Part shown: positions 7,311-15,974 of the stretch, in pieces
Position numbering within the stretch: the stretch's first letter is position 1
Layout of the letters: every line of letters begins with the position of its first letter
Made by a program: the position numbers and the translations under genes
Assembly (NCBI GenBank): GCA_017558145.1
Contig: JAFYWF010000017.1
Location: 1 to 52,455, forward strand
Direction of reading: 5' to 3'
Source of the DNA: Lachnospiraceae bacterium
GTDB lineage: Bacteria > Bacillota > Clostridia > Lachnospirales > Lachnospiraceae
Length of the DNA stretch: 52,455 nucleotides
The notes under the pieces: model-generated
What the model was told of the DNA's origin: nothing
Seen by the model: the letters and a program-made list of their open reading frames with translations, nothing else
Database searches by the model: none

Positions 7311-8828
7311 ATGAACATGGTGAAAAAGGAAACATTGAAGTGCATAGGTTTTTCTGCTCTAGTTGCATTTTGCTTTTTGGCAATCTGTAGCAGATCGTCT
7401 TTTATTTATATTTTTAATAATTGGGATGATGCCAACAGCTATTTTTCAATGGGAAAAGTCATGATGAATGGAGGTGTTTTTTATCGAGACAGCTTCGATC
7501 AGAAAGGTCCTTTGTTGTATTTTATTTATGGATTGGCGTATTTGATTTCCCATAATACCTTTCGGGGTGTTTTTATCATGGAAATCTTATCTCTCACAGC
7601 AGTTTTGGTTGCTCAGTATCGGATTTTAAAGTTATATGTGAGACACACAACAGCAATGTTTTTTTTGCCATTTGCAGCACTGGTAATGACCAGTTGTAAA
7701 AGCTTCTACTGGGGGGGCAGTGCGGAAGAATTTGGATTACCATTTTTGGTATGGGGATTGTATTTTTCCCTAAAGTATTTTAAAGAAGAATGTCCTAAGG
7801 TCATGTCTGCAAAAATTGTTTTTTTGTGTGGAATCTTAGCAGGGGGTATTATGCTGATTAAATACACCATGCTTGGAATGTATTTTTTCTGGATGGCAAT
7901 GGTGGCGTTTAGTACCTTGAATCGCAAGAATTGGAAAAAGAGCATTAGTAACTGTGTTATATTTTTACTGGGGATGGCAATGCCGTTGATACCATGGCTG
8001 GTGTATTTCGGAATGCAAGGAGCTTTAGATGATTGGTACCATGCATATATCTATTGTAATGTATTTTTTTACAGTGACTTTACAGGGGAGTCAGCAGGAA
8101 TTGGGAAAAAGGTATATGATTTAGCAAAAATCTTGTATTGGCTGATAATTGATAATTTTATTTATTTTTCCATGATAATTTTAGGATTTATTGGCATGCT
8201 TTTTAGTAAAAAAGCAAGATGGTATGAAAAAATAAATGTATATGGAATGTTTGGCTTTTTGTTTTTGGGTATTTTTATAGGTGGAACAACCTTGTTTTAT
8301 TATTCCCTTCCATTATCTTTGTTTTCTATTTTTGGATTTGTAGTATTGGGATGTGGATTGGAAAAAGTGAGTGATAGGCTGTTTACAGCTAGTGTGCAAA
8401 AGAAAAAAAACGTGGGTAAAATTGGTGTTGTTGGAGTTTGTGCAGTATTATTGTTTGCCGCATGGAATTTATCCATGAATACCTCCTATGCAAAAGAAAC
8501 AGGCGAAGATTTTTATCTTTATAAATTCCGAGATATTGTTTTACAGGAAGAAAATCCCACACTTTTAAATATTGGATGTCTGGATGCAGGGTTATATACT
8601 TTGACAGATATCGTACCTAACTGTAAGTATTTTCAATCCAATATGGTGAATGGATTTACTGAGGTGAGAGAAGAACAGACTCGATATATTGAGGAAGGTT
8701 TGATCCAATTTGTTCTTGCCAGAGAAGAGTTTCCGGAAGAGATTTGGAAAAATTATGAGTTGGTGTGTGAGACGGAGTATAATATTGCAGGTGGGATGCA
8801 GAGGTATTATTTGTTTCGAAGAAAGTAG
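7311..8828 (+). CDS. GT39-like multi-pass membrane glycosyltransferase
   Basis: This 505-residue protein has about ten to twelve hydrophobic segments and the GT-C type layout. The first extracellular loop carries NWDDANSYFSMGKVM and then FYRDSFDQKGPLLYFIYGL, a signature of clostridial GT39/ArnT-like proteins that use lipid-linked sugars. The acidic pair in NWDD (near residues 38-41) is in the place of the catalytic Asp of this class. A short non-membrane C-terminal part (about 130 residues) follows the last helices. It is the last gene of the envelope block, 28 bases after the DHHW gene and 42 bases before a terminator. It probably adds a sugar to the same polymer that the MBOAT/DHHW pair acylates. 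The sugar and acceptor are unknown. Confidence 0.75.
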   Translation: MNMVKKETLKCIGFSALVAFCFLAICSRSSFIYIFNNWDDANSYFSMGKVMMNGGVFYRDSFDQKGPLLYFIYGLAYLISHNTFRGVFIMEILSLTAVLVAQYRILKLYVRHTTAMFFLPFAALVMTSCKSFYWGGSAEEFGLPFLVWGLYFSLKYFKEECPKVMSAKIVFLCGILAGGIMLIKYTMLGMYFFWMAMVAFSTLNRKNWKKSISNCVIFLLGMAMPLIPWLVYFGMQGALDDWYHAYIYCNVFFYSDFTGESAGIGKKVYDLAKILYWLIIDNFIYFSMIILGFIGMLFSKKARWYEKINVYGMFGFLFLGIFIGGTTLFYYSLPLSLFSIFGFVVLGCGLEKVSDRLFTASVQKKKNVGKIGVVGVCAVLLFAAWNLSMNTSYAKETGEDFYLYKFRDIVLQEENPTLLNIGCLDAGLYTLTDIVPNCKYFQSNMVNGFTEVREEQTRYIEEGLIQFVLAREEFPEEIWKNYELVCETEYNIAGGMQRYYLFRRK

Positions 8829-8870
8829 TTTATTTTAATGGATCAATAGTAGATAGAAAATAGTGGATTT

Positions 8871-8902
8871 GGTCGAAGATACGGAAGTGTTTTCGACCTT
8901 TT
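8871..8902 (+). terminator. Rho-independent terminator of the envelope gene block
   Basis: Twelve base pairs (8871-8882 with 8887-8898, two G-T wobbles) close on a GGAA tetraloop of the GNRA type, followed by TTTT. It lies 42 bases after the glycosyltransferase stop codon and ends the envelope block. Confidence 0.88.
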
Positions 8903-9142
8903 AAATTTGGAAAAAGATGGAGTATTATTTTGGCTTTAGTAGTATGCGATAAATTCCATTGCTTGAGTATTCCGGAACAACCCGGACTTGCGACTCCGCT
9001 ACACAAAATATTCATCTGTTGTGGTGGGAGGTGAATGAACAGCAAAAGAAAGATTCAAGATTAAATGAATTGAAGATTTATAAAAGAAATTTTGAAAATT
9101 ACGAGAATTTTGAATGGATACAAATATAGGAGACATAGAAAT
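8903..9142. other. Gene-free stretch between envelope block and defence genes
   Basis: No supported gene is seen here. The stretch from the glycosyltransferase stop to the next start is 314 bases. Beyond the terminator it has only a short CCGG-N6-CCGG palindrome near 8972-8985 and an unused Shine-Dalgarno-like GGGAGG near 9027. A promoter for the downstream genes is expected, but none matches consensus well. Confidence 0.5.
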
Positions 9143-9469
9143 ATGGGGAAAAATAAAGATTTTATAGACACGAAAATAAGATGGAAAGATATAAAAGAGG
9201 CTGTTGCCATTATTTCTGTTGGTGTGGCTTTTTTGACTTTTATACTTCGGGGAATGTGGTATTTTTATTATACTGGCTATTTCAGAGTATTTAATATTGA
9301 TAAATGTTACCTTGTGGTCAATACAGATAATACATTGTATTCTATAATAGGATTGTTAGGTATAGCAGTAATTTGGTTCGTTTTAAATTTTATTTTTTAT
9401 GAATTTTGGAAAAATCGAGAATATAAAAATTTATTTGTAACAATTTTGATTGAAACGTTTGAAGTATAA
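9143..9469 (+). CDS. Small two-helix membrane protein, unknown function
   Basis: This 108-residue protein has two clear hydrophobic segments (about residues 21-38 and 69-88) around the polar loop GYFRVFNIDKCYLVVNTDN. It is not recognised with confidence. The loop resembles one seen in longer hypothetical membrane proteins of Lachnospiraceae, so this copy may be shortened at its C-terminus. ATG 9143 has AGGAG (9128-9132) at 10 bases, whereas the longer frame from TTG 9092 has no ribosome binding site. It lies 61 bases upstream of the SIR2 gene and may be co-transcribed with it. A role as membrane partner of that defence protein is possible but unsupported. Confidence 0.6.
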   Translation: MGKNKDFIDTKIRWKDIKEAVAIISVGVAFLTFILRGMWYFYYTGYFRVFNIDKCYLVVNTDNTLYSIIGLLGIAVIWFVLNFIFYEFWKNREYKNLFVTILIETFEV

Positions 9470-9530
9470 ATTAAGCGGAAGGAGTAGCATGAGAGTATAG
9501 GCATCATGTTATTCCACAAAGGAGTCCACC

Positions 9531-12527
9531 ATGATTAATCACCAATACGAAAATATTTACAACCAAATCACACAAGCATCTAAAACCAATCAGCTAGTCG
9601 TATTTATAGGTGCAGGTATGTCTAACAATTTTGGTTTCCCTACATGGAATGGCTTAATAAAACAAATGTATAGGGAACTAATGGGTGAAGAAGCAGATGA
9701 TGATAAAAAGTTTTCTAACGACGAACTATTGCGTATTCCTCAGGCGTTACGAACAAAGAATGTGACTGCATATAACAAAATACTAAAAGAGTATTTTGGA
9801 GAACAGAAAGTAAAAGATGCTTCTAATCCGATGTTGGATGTGATTTTCAAATTGAAACCAAAGCATATTCTTACAACGAACTTTGATACTTTAATTGAGA
9901 CTTATTTGAAGGCTAAAGAAAACGCTATTTATAACAATAATAGCATAAAGGATGGATATCAGAATTTGGTGTATAATCCGATTTCCTATCATTATACAAC
10001 AGTAATCAAAGATGGGGATTTGGTTACGGCAGATGCGAATCATTTACTGTTAAAAATTCATGGAGATGTTCAAAATATGGATTCTCTTGTATTGTGTGAA
10101 GATGATTATCTGGAATATTCCGATAGTCATGTTTTGATGGAAAATTTTATTAAGTCGTTATTGATTAATCATACGTTTTTATTTGTAGGATATGGAGTTG
10201 GTGATTCTAATCTGAAGATGATTATGAAATGGGTAGACAATATTGTTTCCAGGCAAAAGGGAGATGTACAAAATCGAAAGAAGCATATTTTACTGTATAC
10301 AGAAAATGAAAAAATGGATATTTTGCAGAGAATGTATATGGAACAGAAGCAGATACAAGTTTTGGAATATGCAGACATTCCGGATAAGTATCGCGAAAAG
10401 GAAGTGAGGGAATTTTCTGAAGAGCGTGGTAAAAATCTACTTCGTATGCTGCAGGCGATTTCTGATAAAAAGCCAATGGAGAAAATTGACAATCAAAAAC
10501 TGGAAGAAATGTTTGCATATTTTAAAGATAGAAAATCTATTCATATATGGGAAATGTGTGAATGGATTAATGTTGGAAGATATGAGGCAGAAAAAATAGA
10601 ATCCTTTTTGTTGCTGGAAAAAGATAGTGTGATGGAATCATGGATAAAATCCATTGTACAATTGGCAAAAAGTGAAGAAAAAGTTGCTGCAGAGGAGGCT
10701 AACGTATTTCTTGGCAAGTTGGGAATAGACAGATATGGGTACAGACGTAGCAATGTGCAAGAAGAAATTCCATATACCTATAACGGAACTTTGGAACATC
10801 TCTGTGTGACTAGTAATTTGGATGAATTATATAGCTATGTAAAAAATAGTAAAGAGTATTCTTATGGAGAAAAAGCGCACTGGGCTTTATATATAGATAA
10901 TCATGCAGATGTAAATAAGTGGATGGTAAAGCAGTGGGATAGCAAGCGAAAAGTGACCATGTATGATCAAGTACGATTTGTTTACAATGTTCAACAGAAT
11001 TATAGTCTTGAAAAAGAATATGACGTTAGTTTTTCAAAGTTCTGGAATCCGATTCCAAATGCAGAAAAACGAAAATTTGCAGTTGTTGAGGAGTATGTTA
11101 ACGGATGTGAAAAGATGTATCATGCTTTTGGAAGAGCAGCAGACAAACTTCGTTTGCGATATAGTGTGAAAAGACGTAATGGAGAGTATTTTTATGATGC
11201 GGAGGAATTTTTGATATGCAAAACAGATGTAATTGAAATCGTAAGAAATCTGATTTTGAATGGATTTTATGTTGTGGGTCTGTGGCCAACCACTACACTT
11301 TATACCGGAATACATATTTTGTTGAAGTCCTATGTGGAAACTTTATTTTTCTTATTATCCCCTGAGCGTAAACAGAAACCGAAATGGTTCAGGTTGTGTC
11401 CATGGGATATTTACATTATGATTTATTTTATAAATAAAGATGATTTAGGACAATTATTGGATAAATATAAAATAAAGCATTTAAAATTAGAAGGTCTTGT
11501 TAAGCAGGTTTTATGGGAGAATTGTTATAACATTTTGCAATATTCCCATAAAAGAATCAAAACCAATGCAGTAGAAGGTCATTTGGCTTCCGATAAAATG
11601 ATAAACTGTCTGCTTCTTATGAATAAGCAGGAGTGGGAAGTGGATGAGTCTCAACCGATTATCGAATCTATTTTTCGTTATTTATCCTGTTTGACATCTA
11701 AAGATAAAAGTCAAAGAGGTTTTGGCCTATCTGTAAGAAGATTATATGAGTTTCTGGAAAATCAAAAAGCATCTGAGTGTAAAGAGATGATTTCGGTGTG
11801 GTCATGGAAATTGCTTCAGAAGTTAATGAAAGAGTTTTTAAAAGAGGATGTAATGAATCCTAATTCCAAGTTTTTGGATGAAAATGTGGAGTGGTACCAT
11901 GATACGGGGGTGGTATATTTCCTGACGGATGCTCAGAAGAATAAGGTGAATAAGAAATTAATAGCTCAAGTGTGGGAAAGTTATCGAGGACGGATAGGAG
12001 TAAAAGCTTTCTGGTTGCTGCATGATATTTATGAATTGGCAGATGGAAAAGTCCGGAAAGGAATCACAGAATATGCCTATAAAAAGATAAATGGTTTGGA
12101 TTCGGAACAGATTAAAGAGTTTCTGAGAAAAGGGATATTAAAATATGATGAAAAAGTGAAGAATGTTTTAATAGAGCAATGCGAACGTTTTTCTAAATTG
12201 TCGGAGAAGCAGCAGATATATGGATTAAGCGGTTATAAACCATTACATCATATTTTGCGGTTATGGCAAGATGGAATTATCAAGGATGTAGAAGCATTTC
12301 GTCCGTACAAAGAATTAGACCCATGGTTTTCTTTTGTATGCTTCCCTGAAGAGTTTGATTATGAGAATTTTGATGTACCGAGCTGGTGCACCTGGTTAGA
12401 ACCGGAACAATACAGACAAAAAGCGTTTCAGGATAATAAAGCTCTTTTGAAAAGAAAATTCGAAGAGGCAATGGATGAAGGCGCAGGGGAAGATGTGAGA
12501 AGGATTTATTATAAGTTTGTGGAGTGA
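9531..12527 (+). CDS. Large SIR2-domain protein, probable anti-phage NADase (DSR-like)
   Basis: This 998-residue protein has an N-terminal SIR2 domain (about residues 15-290) and a long helix-rich C-terminal region. Visible NAD-binding and catalytic features are the GAGMSNNFGFPTW loop with Gly27-Ala-Gly-Met-Ser31, TTNFDTL with Asn117 and Asp119, KIHGD with catalytic-type His177, and FVGYGVGDSNLK with Asp225. Size and layout match defence-associated sirtuins such as DSR2, in which phage proteins trigger NAD depletion through the C-terminal sensor region. AAAGGAG 6 bases before the ATG supports the start. Neighbours are a small membrane protein, a HipA-like kinase and a RloAB pair, which suits a defence island. 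The SIR2 assignment is firm; the anti-phage role is inferred from architecture and context. Confidence 0.85.
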   Translation: MINHQYENIYNQITQASKTNQLVVFIGAGMSNNFGFPTWNGLIKQMYRELMGEEADDDKKFSNDELLRIPQALRTKNVTAYNKILKEYFGEQKVKDASNPMLDVIFKLKPKHILTTNFDTLIETYLKAKENAIYNNNSIKDGYQNLVYNPISYHYTTVIKDGDLVTADANHLLLKIHGDVQNMDSLVLCEDDYLEYSDSHVLMENFIKSLLINHTFLFVGYGVGDSNLKMIMKWVDNIVSRQKGDVQNRKKHILLYTENEKMDILQRMYMEQKQIQVLEYADIPDKYREKEVREFSEERGKNLLRMLQAISDKKPMEKIDNQKLEEMFAYFKDRKSIHIWEMCEWINVGRYEAEKIESFLLLEKDSVMESWIKSIVQLAKSEEKVAAEEANVFLGKLGIDRYGYRRSNVQEEIPYTYNGTLEHLCVTSNLDELYSYVKNSKEYSYGEKAHWALYIDNHADVNKWMVKQWDSKRKVTMYDQVRFVYNVQQNYSLEKEYDVSFSKFWNPIPNAEKRKFAVVEEYVNGCEKMYHAFGRAADKLRLRYSVKRRNGEYFYDAEEFLICKTDVIEIVRNLILNGFYVVGLWPTTTLYTGIHILLKSYVETLFFLLSPERKQKPKWFRLCPWDIYIMIYFINKDDLGQLLDKYKIKHLKLEGLVKQVLWENCYNILQYSHKRIKTNAVEGHLASDKMINCLLLMNKQEWEVDESQPIIESIFRYLSCLTSKDKSQRGFGLSVRRLYEFLENQKASECKEMISVWSWKLLQKLMKEFLKEDVMNPNSKFLDENVEWYHDTGVVYFLTDAQKNKVNKKLIAQVWESYRGRIGVKAFWLLHDIYELADGKVRKGITEYAYKKINGLDSEQIKEFLRKGILKYDEKVKNVLIEQCERFSKLSEKQQIYGLSGYKPLHHILRLWQDGIIKDVEAFRPYKELDPWFSFVCFPEEFDYENFDVPSWCTWLEPEQYRQKAFQDNKALLKRKFEEAMDEGAGEDVRRIYYKFVE

Positions 12528-12643
12528 TGAGGTGGTGAAGATTTGATAGTGTTAAAGAATTTTTTACAGATATAGACTGCATTGCAGGGCGAATTAATAT
12601 ATCATTTAGTGTTGCTGGACAAAATAAAAAAAGGAAAGTGTAA

Positions 12644-12759
12644 TATATACACCAGGTTCAATACGGTCTAGTAACAATCATAAACAAAATTAAATTTAAG
12701 AGGTCTAATTGAATATGCAAAATCTGTTGGTAAAAAGTGAGTGAGTTGACAGAGGAAGA
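12644..12759 (+). pseudogene. Frameshifted remnant of the HipA-like gene's 5' end
   Basis: The 232-base gap between the SIR2 and HipA-like genes contains coding-like pieces in changing frames: QYGLVTIINKIK (about 12659-12694), then GLIEYAKSVGKK (12702-12737), then VSELTEEECLII (12737-12772), which meets CVSLTDVYWV (from 12772) of the following gene. Each of the last two junctions shares one base, consistent with single-base losses. Longer HipA-like relatives have an N-terminal region before the VSLTD segment, so these look like its eroded remains. This rests on reading alone. Confidence 0.5.
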
Positions 12760-13584
12760 ATGTCTTATTATTGTGTTTCTCTAACGGATGTATATTGGGT
12801 GAGAAGAGAAGGAGAAACAATTACTTTTGCGGAATTGAATTTATATGATAATCCGTTAAATGAAGCTATCGTGGAATTGTCACTAAAGGGGCATCAGATG
12901 ACGGTAACCAGTCGGGAACTGGCACCGGATTTATCTACAAAAGGTTGTTTCCCAAAAGCTTGGATTAGAAAGGAAGATGGATTTAAGCTTTTAAAAGATG
13001 GCGGTACGGATGAAGTAAGAAGAGAATTATTGGCAAGCAAAATATGTCAGTGTTTTGATTTTAAACAAGTGATATATAAGGAACACTTTTATGATGGAGA
13101 AATCGTTACAGCAAGTAAGATTATTTCATCTAAAGAATATTCCATAGTTTCTAAAATGGCGTTTGATATATATGCAGCTAATCATGATTTGGATACTTTG
13201 GAAGTTTGCAAAGAAATAGATCCGATTACGTATTATGGAATGAATATTTTGGATTACCTTACTGGTAATGCAGATAGACATCCGGAAAATTGGGGCTTTT
13301 ATGTAGATAATAGCACGAATAAGTATACGGAGTTGTACCCATTGATGGACTTCAATCAATGTTTTGGTTCTTATGATAATATTGAGGGAGCTAATTGCCA
13401 AACCGTGTTACCAAGAAAGATGACGCAAAGAGAGGCGGCTATAGAAGCTGTCAAAACAATTGGTCTGCGCCAAAAAAGAGAAGCAGATATGAGTTGGTTT
13501 GATGATATGCCACATGTAAAGAAAATGTTTGTTAAGAGATTGAATATTTTAAAGGAAGCGGAAAAGTGTAGGACTACTACATAA
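12760..13584 (+). CDS. HipA-like kinase-fold protein, probably N-terminally truncated
   Basis: This 274-residue protein resembles the HipA C-terminal kinase family. The catalytic loop GNADRHPENWGF (Asp172, Arg173, His174) and the metal-binding LMDFNQCF (Asp197, Asn199) are intact. The N-lobe includes KAWIRKEDGFKLLKDGG near residues 68-84. HipA proteins are Ser/Thr kinases of toxin-antitoxin systems; this clostridial subgroup is often found without HipB and is uncharacterised. No HipB-like repressor lies nearby. The start used here follows a stop at 12742, with a weak AGAGGA site, and the protein lacks the N-terminal region seen in longer relatives. Upstream bases encode fitting residues in other frames. 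The gene may be a decaying copy, although the kinase core is still open. Confidence 0.72.
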   Translation: MSYYCVSLTDVYWVRREGETITFAELNLYDNPLNEAIVELSLKGHQMTVTSRELAPDLSTKGCFPKAWIRKEDGFKLLKDGGTDEVRRELLASKICQCFDFKQVIYKEHFYDGEIVTASKIISSKEYSIVSKMAFDIYAANHDLDTLEVCKEIDPITYYGMNILDYLTGNADRHPENWGFYVDNSTNKYTELYPLMDFNQCFGSYDNIEGANCQTVLPRKMTQREAAIEAVKTIGLRQKREADMSWFDDMPHVKKMFVKRLNILKEAEKCRTTT

Positions 13585-13635
13585 ACTAAAGGAATTGCAA
13601 AATTTATTTTGTGTTATAAAAATTAAAGGTAAAAC

Positions 13636-13673
13636 AAGTCATGGGATGATAAAGGTCTCATGGCTTATTTTTA
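13636..13673 (+). terminator. Terminator after the HipA-like gene
   Basis: An 11-bp stem (13636-13646 with 13656-13666, two G-T wobbles) has a 9-base loop and is followed by ATTTTTATT. It lies 52 bases after the HipA-like stop codon. Confidence 0.75.
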
Positions 13674-13724
13674 TTACGAAATTAATTAATTTTGCAATAA
13701 TTTGGAAAAATAAGAATATATAAT

Positions 13725-13753
13725 TTGACCCTATGGTACAATAAGCATATAAT
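13725..13753 (+). promoter_or_regulatory. Promoter of the RloAB-type operon
   Basis: TTGACC (13725-13730) and a perfect TATAAT (13748-13753) are separated by 17 bases, a near-consensus vegetative promoter. The start codon of the ATPase gene is 45 bases beyond the -10 box. With the terminator just upstream, this makes the ATPase-RloB pair an independent transcription unit. Confidence 0.82.
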
Positions 13754-13798
13754 AAAAGTGTAGTTTTGCAAAGAATTGGCAAAATGGAGGAAATAAAA

Positions 13799-15127
13799 AT
13801 GTTGCTTGAATTTAGAACGAAAAATTATAAATCATTTGTAGAAGAAGTCAAGTTTTCTATGCTTGCAGCACCAAAGCAGAAGGGACTTGATTATAGTTTG
13901 TGCATAGAAAAAATAAAGGGTAAGATGTGTAAAGGATTATCGTCTTCTGTTATTTATGGACCAAATGCTGCTGGTAAAACAAATATTATCGGAGCGATGG
14001 ATGTGTTACGTTCAATTGTTCTTCAAGGAAATATCAGAAACTCTGAAGAAAAAACATCTCCAAATCCGGCATCAGTAGCATTGGAGCTTATTCCTAATAA
14101 TAAATATCTAGAACCGCAACCGGTAGAGTTTGGAGTAGAATTTATAGAAAATGGATTAAAAATTGGATATGGTGTTTCCTTAGATTTGGGAGTTTTTCTT
14201 GATAGTGAGTATCAGAGAAAAATATTGAAAGAAGAATTGACTGTTAATGGGGAACTTATTTTTAGTAGAGGAGAAAAATTGCAGGTTGGGAATCTAAAAG
14301 AAATTAAATCCTATGTGGCAGATTCACTTTATAAAAAAACAGACGGATTGGTAGAGATAGCAAAGAACAGCTTAAATCAAGAGGAATTGTTTTTGACAAA
14401 TGGATTTAAATTGATATTCTCACAAGCATTTGTAAAAGTAATTACCGATTGGTTTATGAATAAATTTATGATCATATACCGTGCAGATTCCGTGCAGTTA
14501 ATTAAGAGATTTGCAGATCCGCAGAAAAAAGCTGTGTACGTTGAAAAAACAACAGATAAAGCGGCTAAATTGTTTGGTATCAATTCTAACGCTGTGGGAT
14601 ATGTAGTTAGTGAAGAGGATTCAGAAGCAAGATTGTGTTCCTTATTCAAAGATGTTAATAATGGGAAAACAGCGGCAATGGCTGCGGAGTTGTTTGAATC
14701 TTATGGAACTATCCGCTTTGTAAATATGTTTCCCTTAGTAATTAGGGCAATTTTAACAGGCGGAACTTTAGTTGTAGATGAATTTGATGCGTCTATTCAT
14801 CCGATGGCACTTATGAGTATTATTAATATTTTTCATAATGATGATGTTAATATTCATCATGCCCAGTTAGTCTTTAATACACACAATCCGATATTCCTTA
14901 ATTCTAATTTATTCAGAAGAGATGAAATTAAGTTCGTGGAGCGTGATGATAGCAGTCACTGCAGTATTTTGTATGCCTTGTCCGATTTTGGAACATCAGG
15001 AGATAAAGGTGTTCGTATGCACGAAGATTATATGAAGAACTATTTTATTAGCCAATATGGAGCTATTAAGGATATTGATTTTACACCAATCTTTGAAGAG
15101 ATAATTACAGCTGAAGGTGAGGTGTAA
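13799..15127 (+). CDS. AAA15-type ATPase, RloA/AbiLi-like defence ATPase
   Basis: This 442-residue ATPase has an ABC/OLD-like fold. The Walker A motif GPNAAGKT lies at residues 54-61. The Walker B motif LVVDEFD lies at about 323-329 and is followed by IHP. A switch THNP lies at about 361-364. The N-terminus LLEFRTKNYKSF is typical of the AAA15 family. The reading frame is open from TTG 13766, but ATG 13799 has GGAGG at 8 bases. The gene sits 3 bases before the RloB-like gene, the arrangement seen in RloA-RloB and in the lactococcal abortive infection system AbiL (AbiLi/AbiLii). It likely acts as the sensor or motor that controls the RloB effector. A defence role is inferred from the pair and the neighbourhood. 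Confidence 0.85.
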   Translation: MLLEFRTKNYKSFVEEVKFSMLAAPKQKGLDYSLCIEKIKGKMCKGLSSSVIYGPNAAGKTNIIGAMDVLRSIVLQGNIRNSEEKTSPNPASVALELIPNNKYLEPQPVEFGVEFIENGLKIGYGVSLDLGVFLDSEYQRKILKEELTVNGELIFSRGEKLQVGNLKEIKSYVADSLYKKTDGLVEIAKNSLNQEELFLTNGFKLIFSQAFVKVITDWFMNKFMIIYRADSVQLIKRFADPQKKAVYVEKTTDKAAKLFGINSNAVGYVVSEEDSEARLCSLFKDVNNGKTAAMAAELFESYGTIRFVNMFPLVIRAILTGGTLVVDEFDASIHPMALMSIINIFHNDDVNIHHAQLVFNTHNPIFLNSNLFRRDEIKFVERDDSSHCSILYALSDFGTSGDKGVRMHEDYMKNYFISQYGAIKDIDFTPIFEEIITAEGEV

Positions 15128-15130
15128 GTC

Positions 15131-15790
15131 ATGGCAAAGATGAAAAGTACAAAGAAATACTATTTTAGTGTAGAAGGTGAGACAGAGCAGTGGTATCTGA
15201 AATGGTTACAGGACAGAATTAATGAGACAGAAGAGGCCAAAATTAAGGTATCTTTCGATTGTCCTGTTCAGAAAAATCCATTAAAAAGAGCAAAGTCAAT
15301 GGTGATAACCGGGAAAACAGAAGTATGGCATATATCAGATTATGAAAGTGATGATCCTATTCATGTAAAACAGTTTATGGAAACCATGGACAATATGAAG
15401 GCCGCAAAGGGATTGGGAAAACAAATTGCTTATCAATTCGGATACAGTAATCTGACGTTTGATTTATGGATTATTTTACATAAAACAAATTGTAATGGAA
15501 CTATTGCTCATAGAAAACATTACCTTACACCATTGAATAGAGCATTTGGCGAACGTTTTGAAAATATGGATGAATATAAGCATGAGGCAAATTTTAAACG
15601 TTGTCTCGGGAAACTCCAGTTATCAAATGTTATTGAGGTGGTGAATCGCGCAAAAACAATTATGCAGAAGAATAAAGATAATGGATATAAATTGCAACAA
15701 TATAAGGGATATAAGTACTACAAGGAAAATCCTTCTCTTGCAATATGGGAGGCGATAGAGAATATATTGAAGGATTGTGAATTGATATAG
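15131..15790 (+). CDS. RloB-like protein (AbiLii type), partner of the AAA15 ATPase
   Basis: This 219-residue protein matches the RloB family. It has an N-terminal VEGETEQWYLKWL segment (residues 13-25), the acidic ISDYESDD stretch near 69-76, the characteristic SNLTFDLWIILHK near 105-117, and a basic C-terminal half ending in a helix. The acidic residues Glu14, Glu16 and the Asp cluster are placed like those of a TOPRIM-type nuclease, which is how RloB proteins are usually interpreted. It starts 3 bases after the ATPase stop codon, and its ribosome binding site lies within the end of the ATPase gene, so the two are co-translated. It is probably the effector of the two-gene abortive-infection module. 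Confidence 0.83.
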   Translation: MAKMKSTKKYYFSVEGETEQWYLKWLQDRINETEEAKIKVSFDCPVQKNPLKRAKSMVITGKTEVWHISDYESDDPIHVKQFMETMDNMKAAKGLGKQIAYQFGYSNLTFDLWIILHKTNCNGTIAHRKHYLTPLNRAFGERFENMDEYKHEANFKRCLGKLQLSNVIEVVNRAKTIMQKNKDNGYKLQQYKGYKYYKENPSLAIWEAIENILKDCELI

Positions 15791-15877
15791 TATTATAAGA
15801 TACAAGATGTCCGCTGTATAAAAGTGATAATAATTAAGAATATTTTCTATTCGGTCGTTAAAAGGATAATCAAACTT

Positions 15878-15945
15878 AATGAGGGTTCTCATTTTAATAT
15901 AGATTCTATCGATTTTATTGGAATTTTTTGATAGTTGAATAATAA
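15878..15945 (+). promoter_or_regulatory. Weak terminator and candidate promoter before the first large secreted gene
   Basis: The 184-base gap holds a small hairpin AATGAG-GGTT-CTCATT (15878-15893) followed by TTT, a weak terminator candidate for the RloAB operon. Downstream, TTGGAA (15918-15923) and TAATAA (15940-15945) are 16 bases apart and could drive the secreted-protein genes. Both are partial matches. Confidence 0.35.
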
Positions 15946-15974
15946 CATGTTTAGTTTTTAGAGAGGACTTGGTT

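Noticed and set aside
8830..9045. Minus-strand frame of about 70 codons in the gap after the glycosyltransferase gene
   Set aside because: It runs through the terminator hairpin, has no ribosome binding site, and its translation resembles nothing recognisable.
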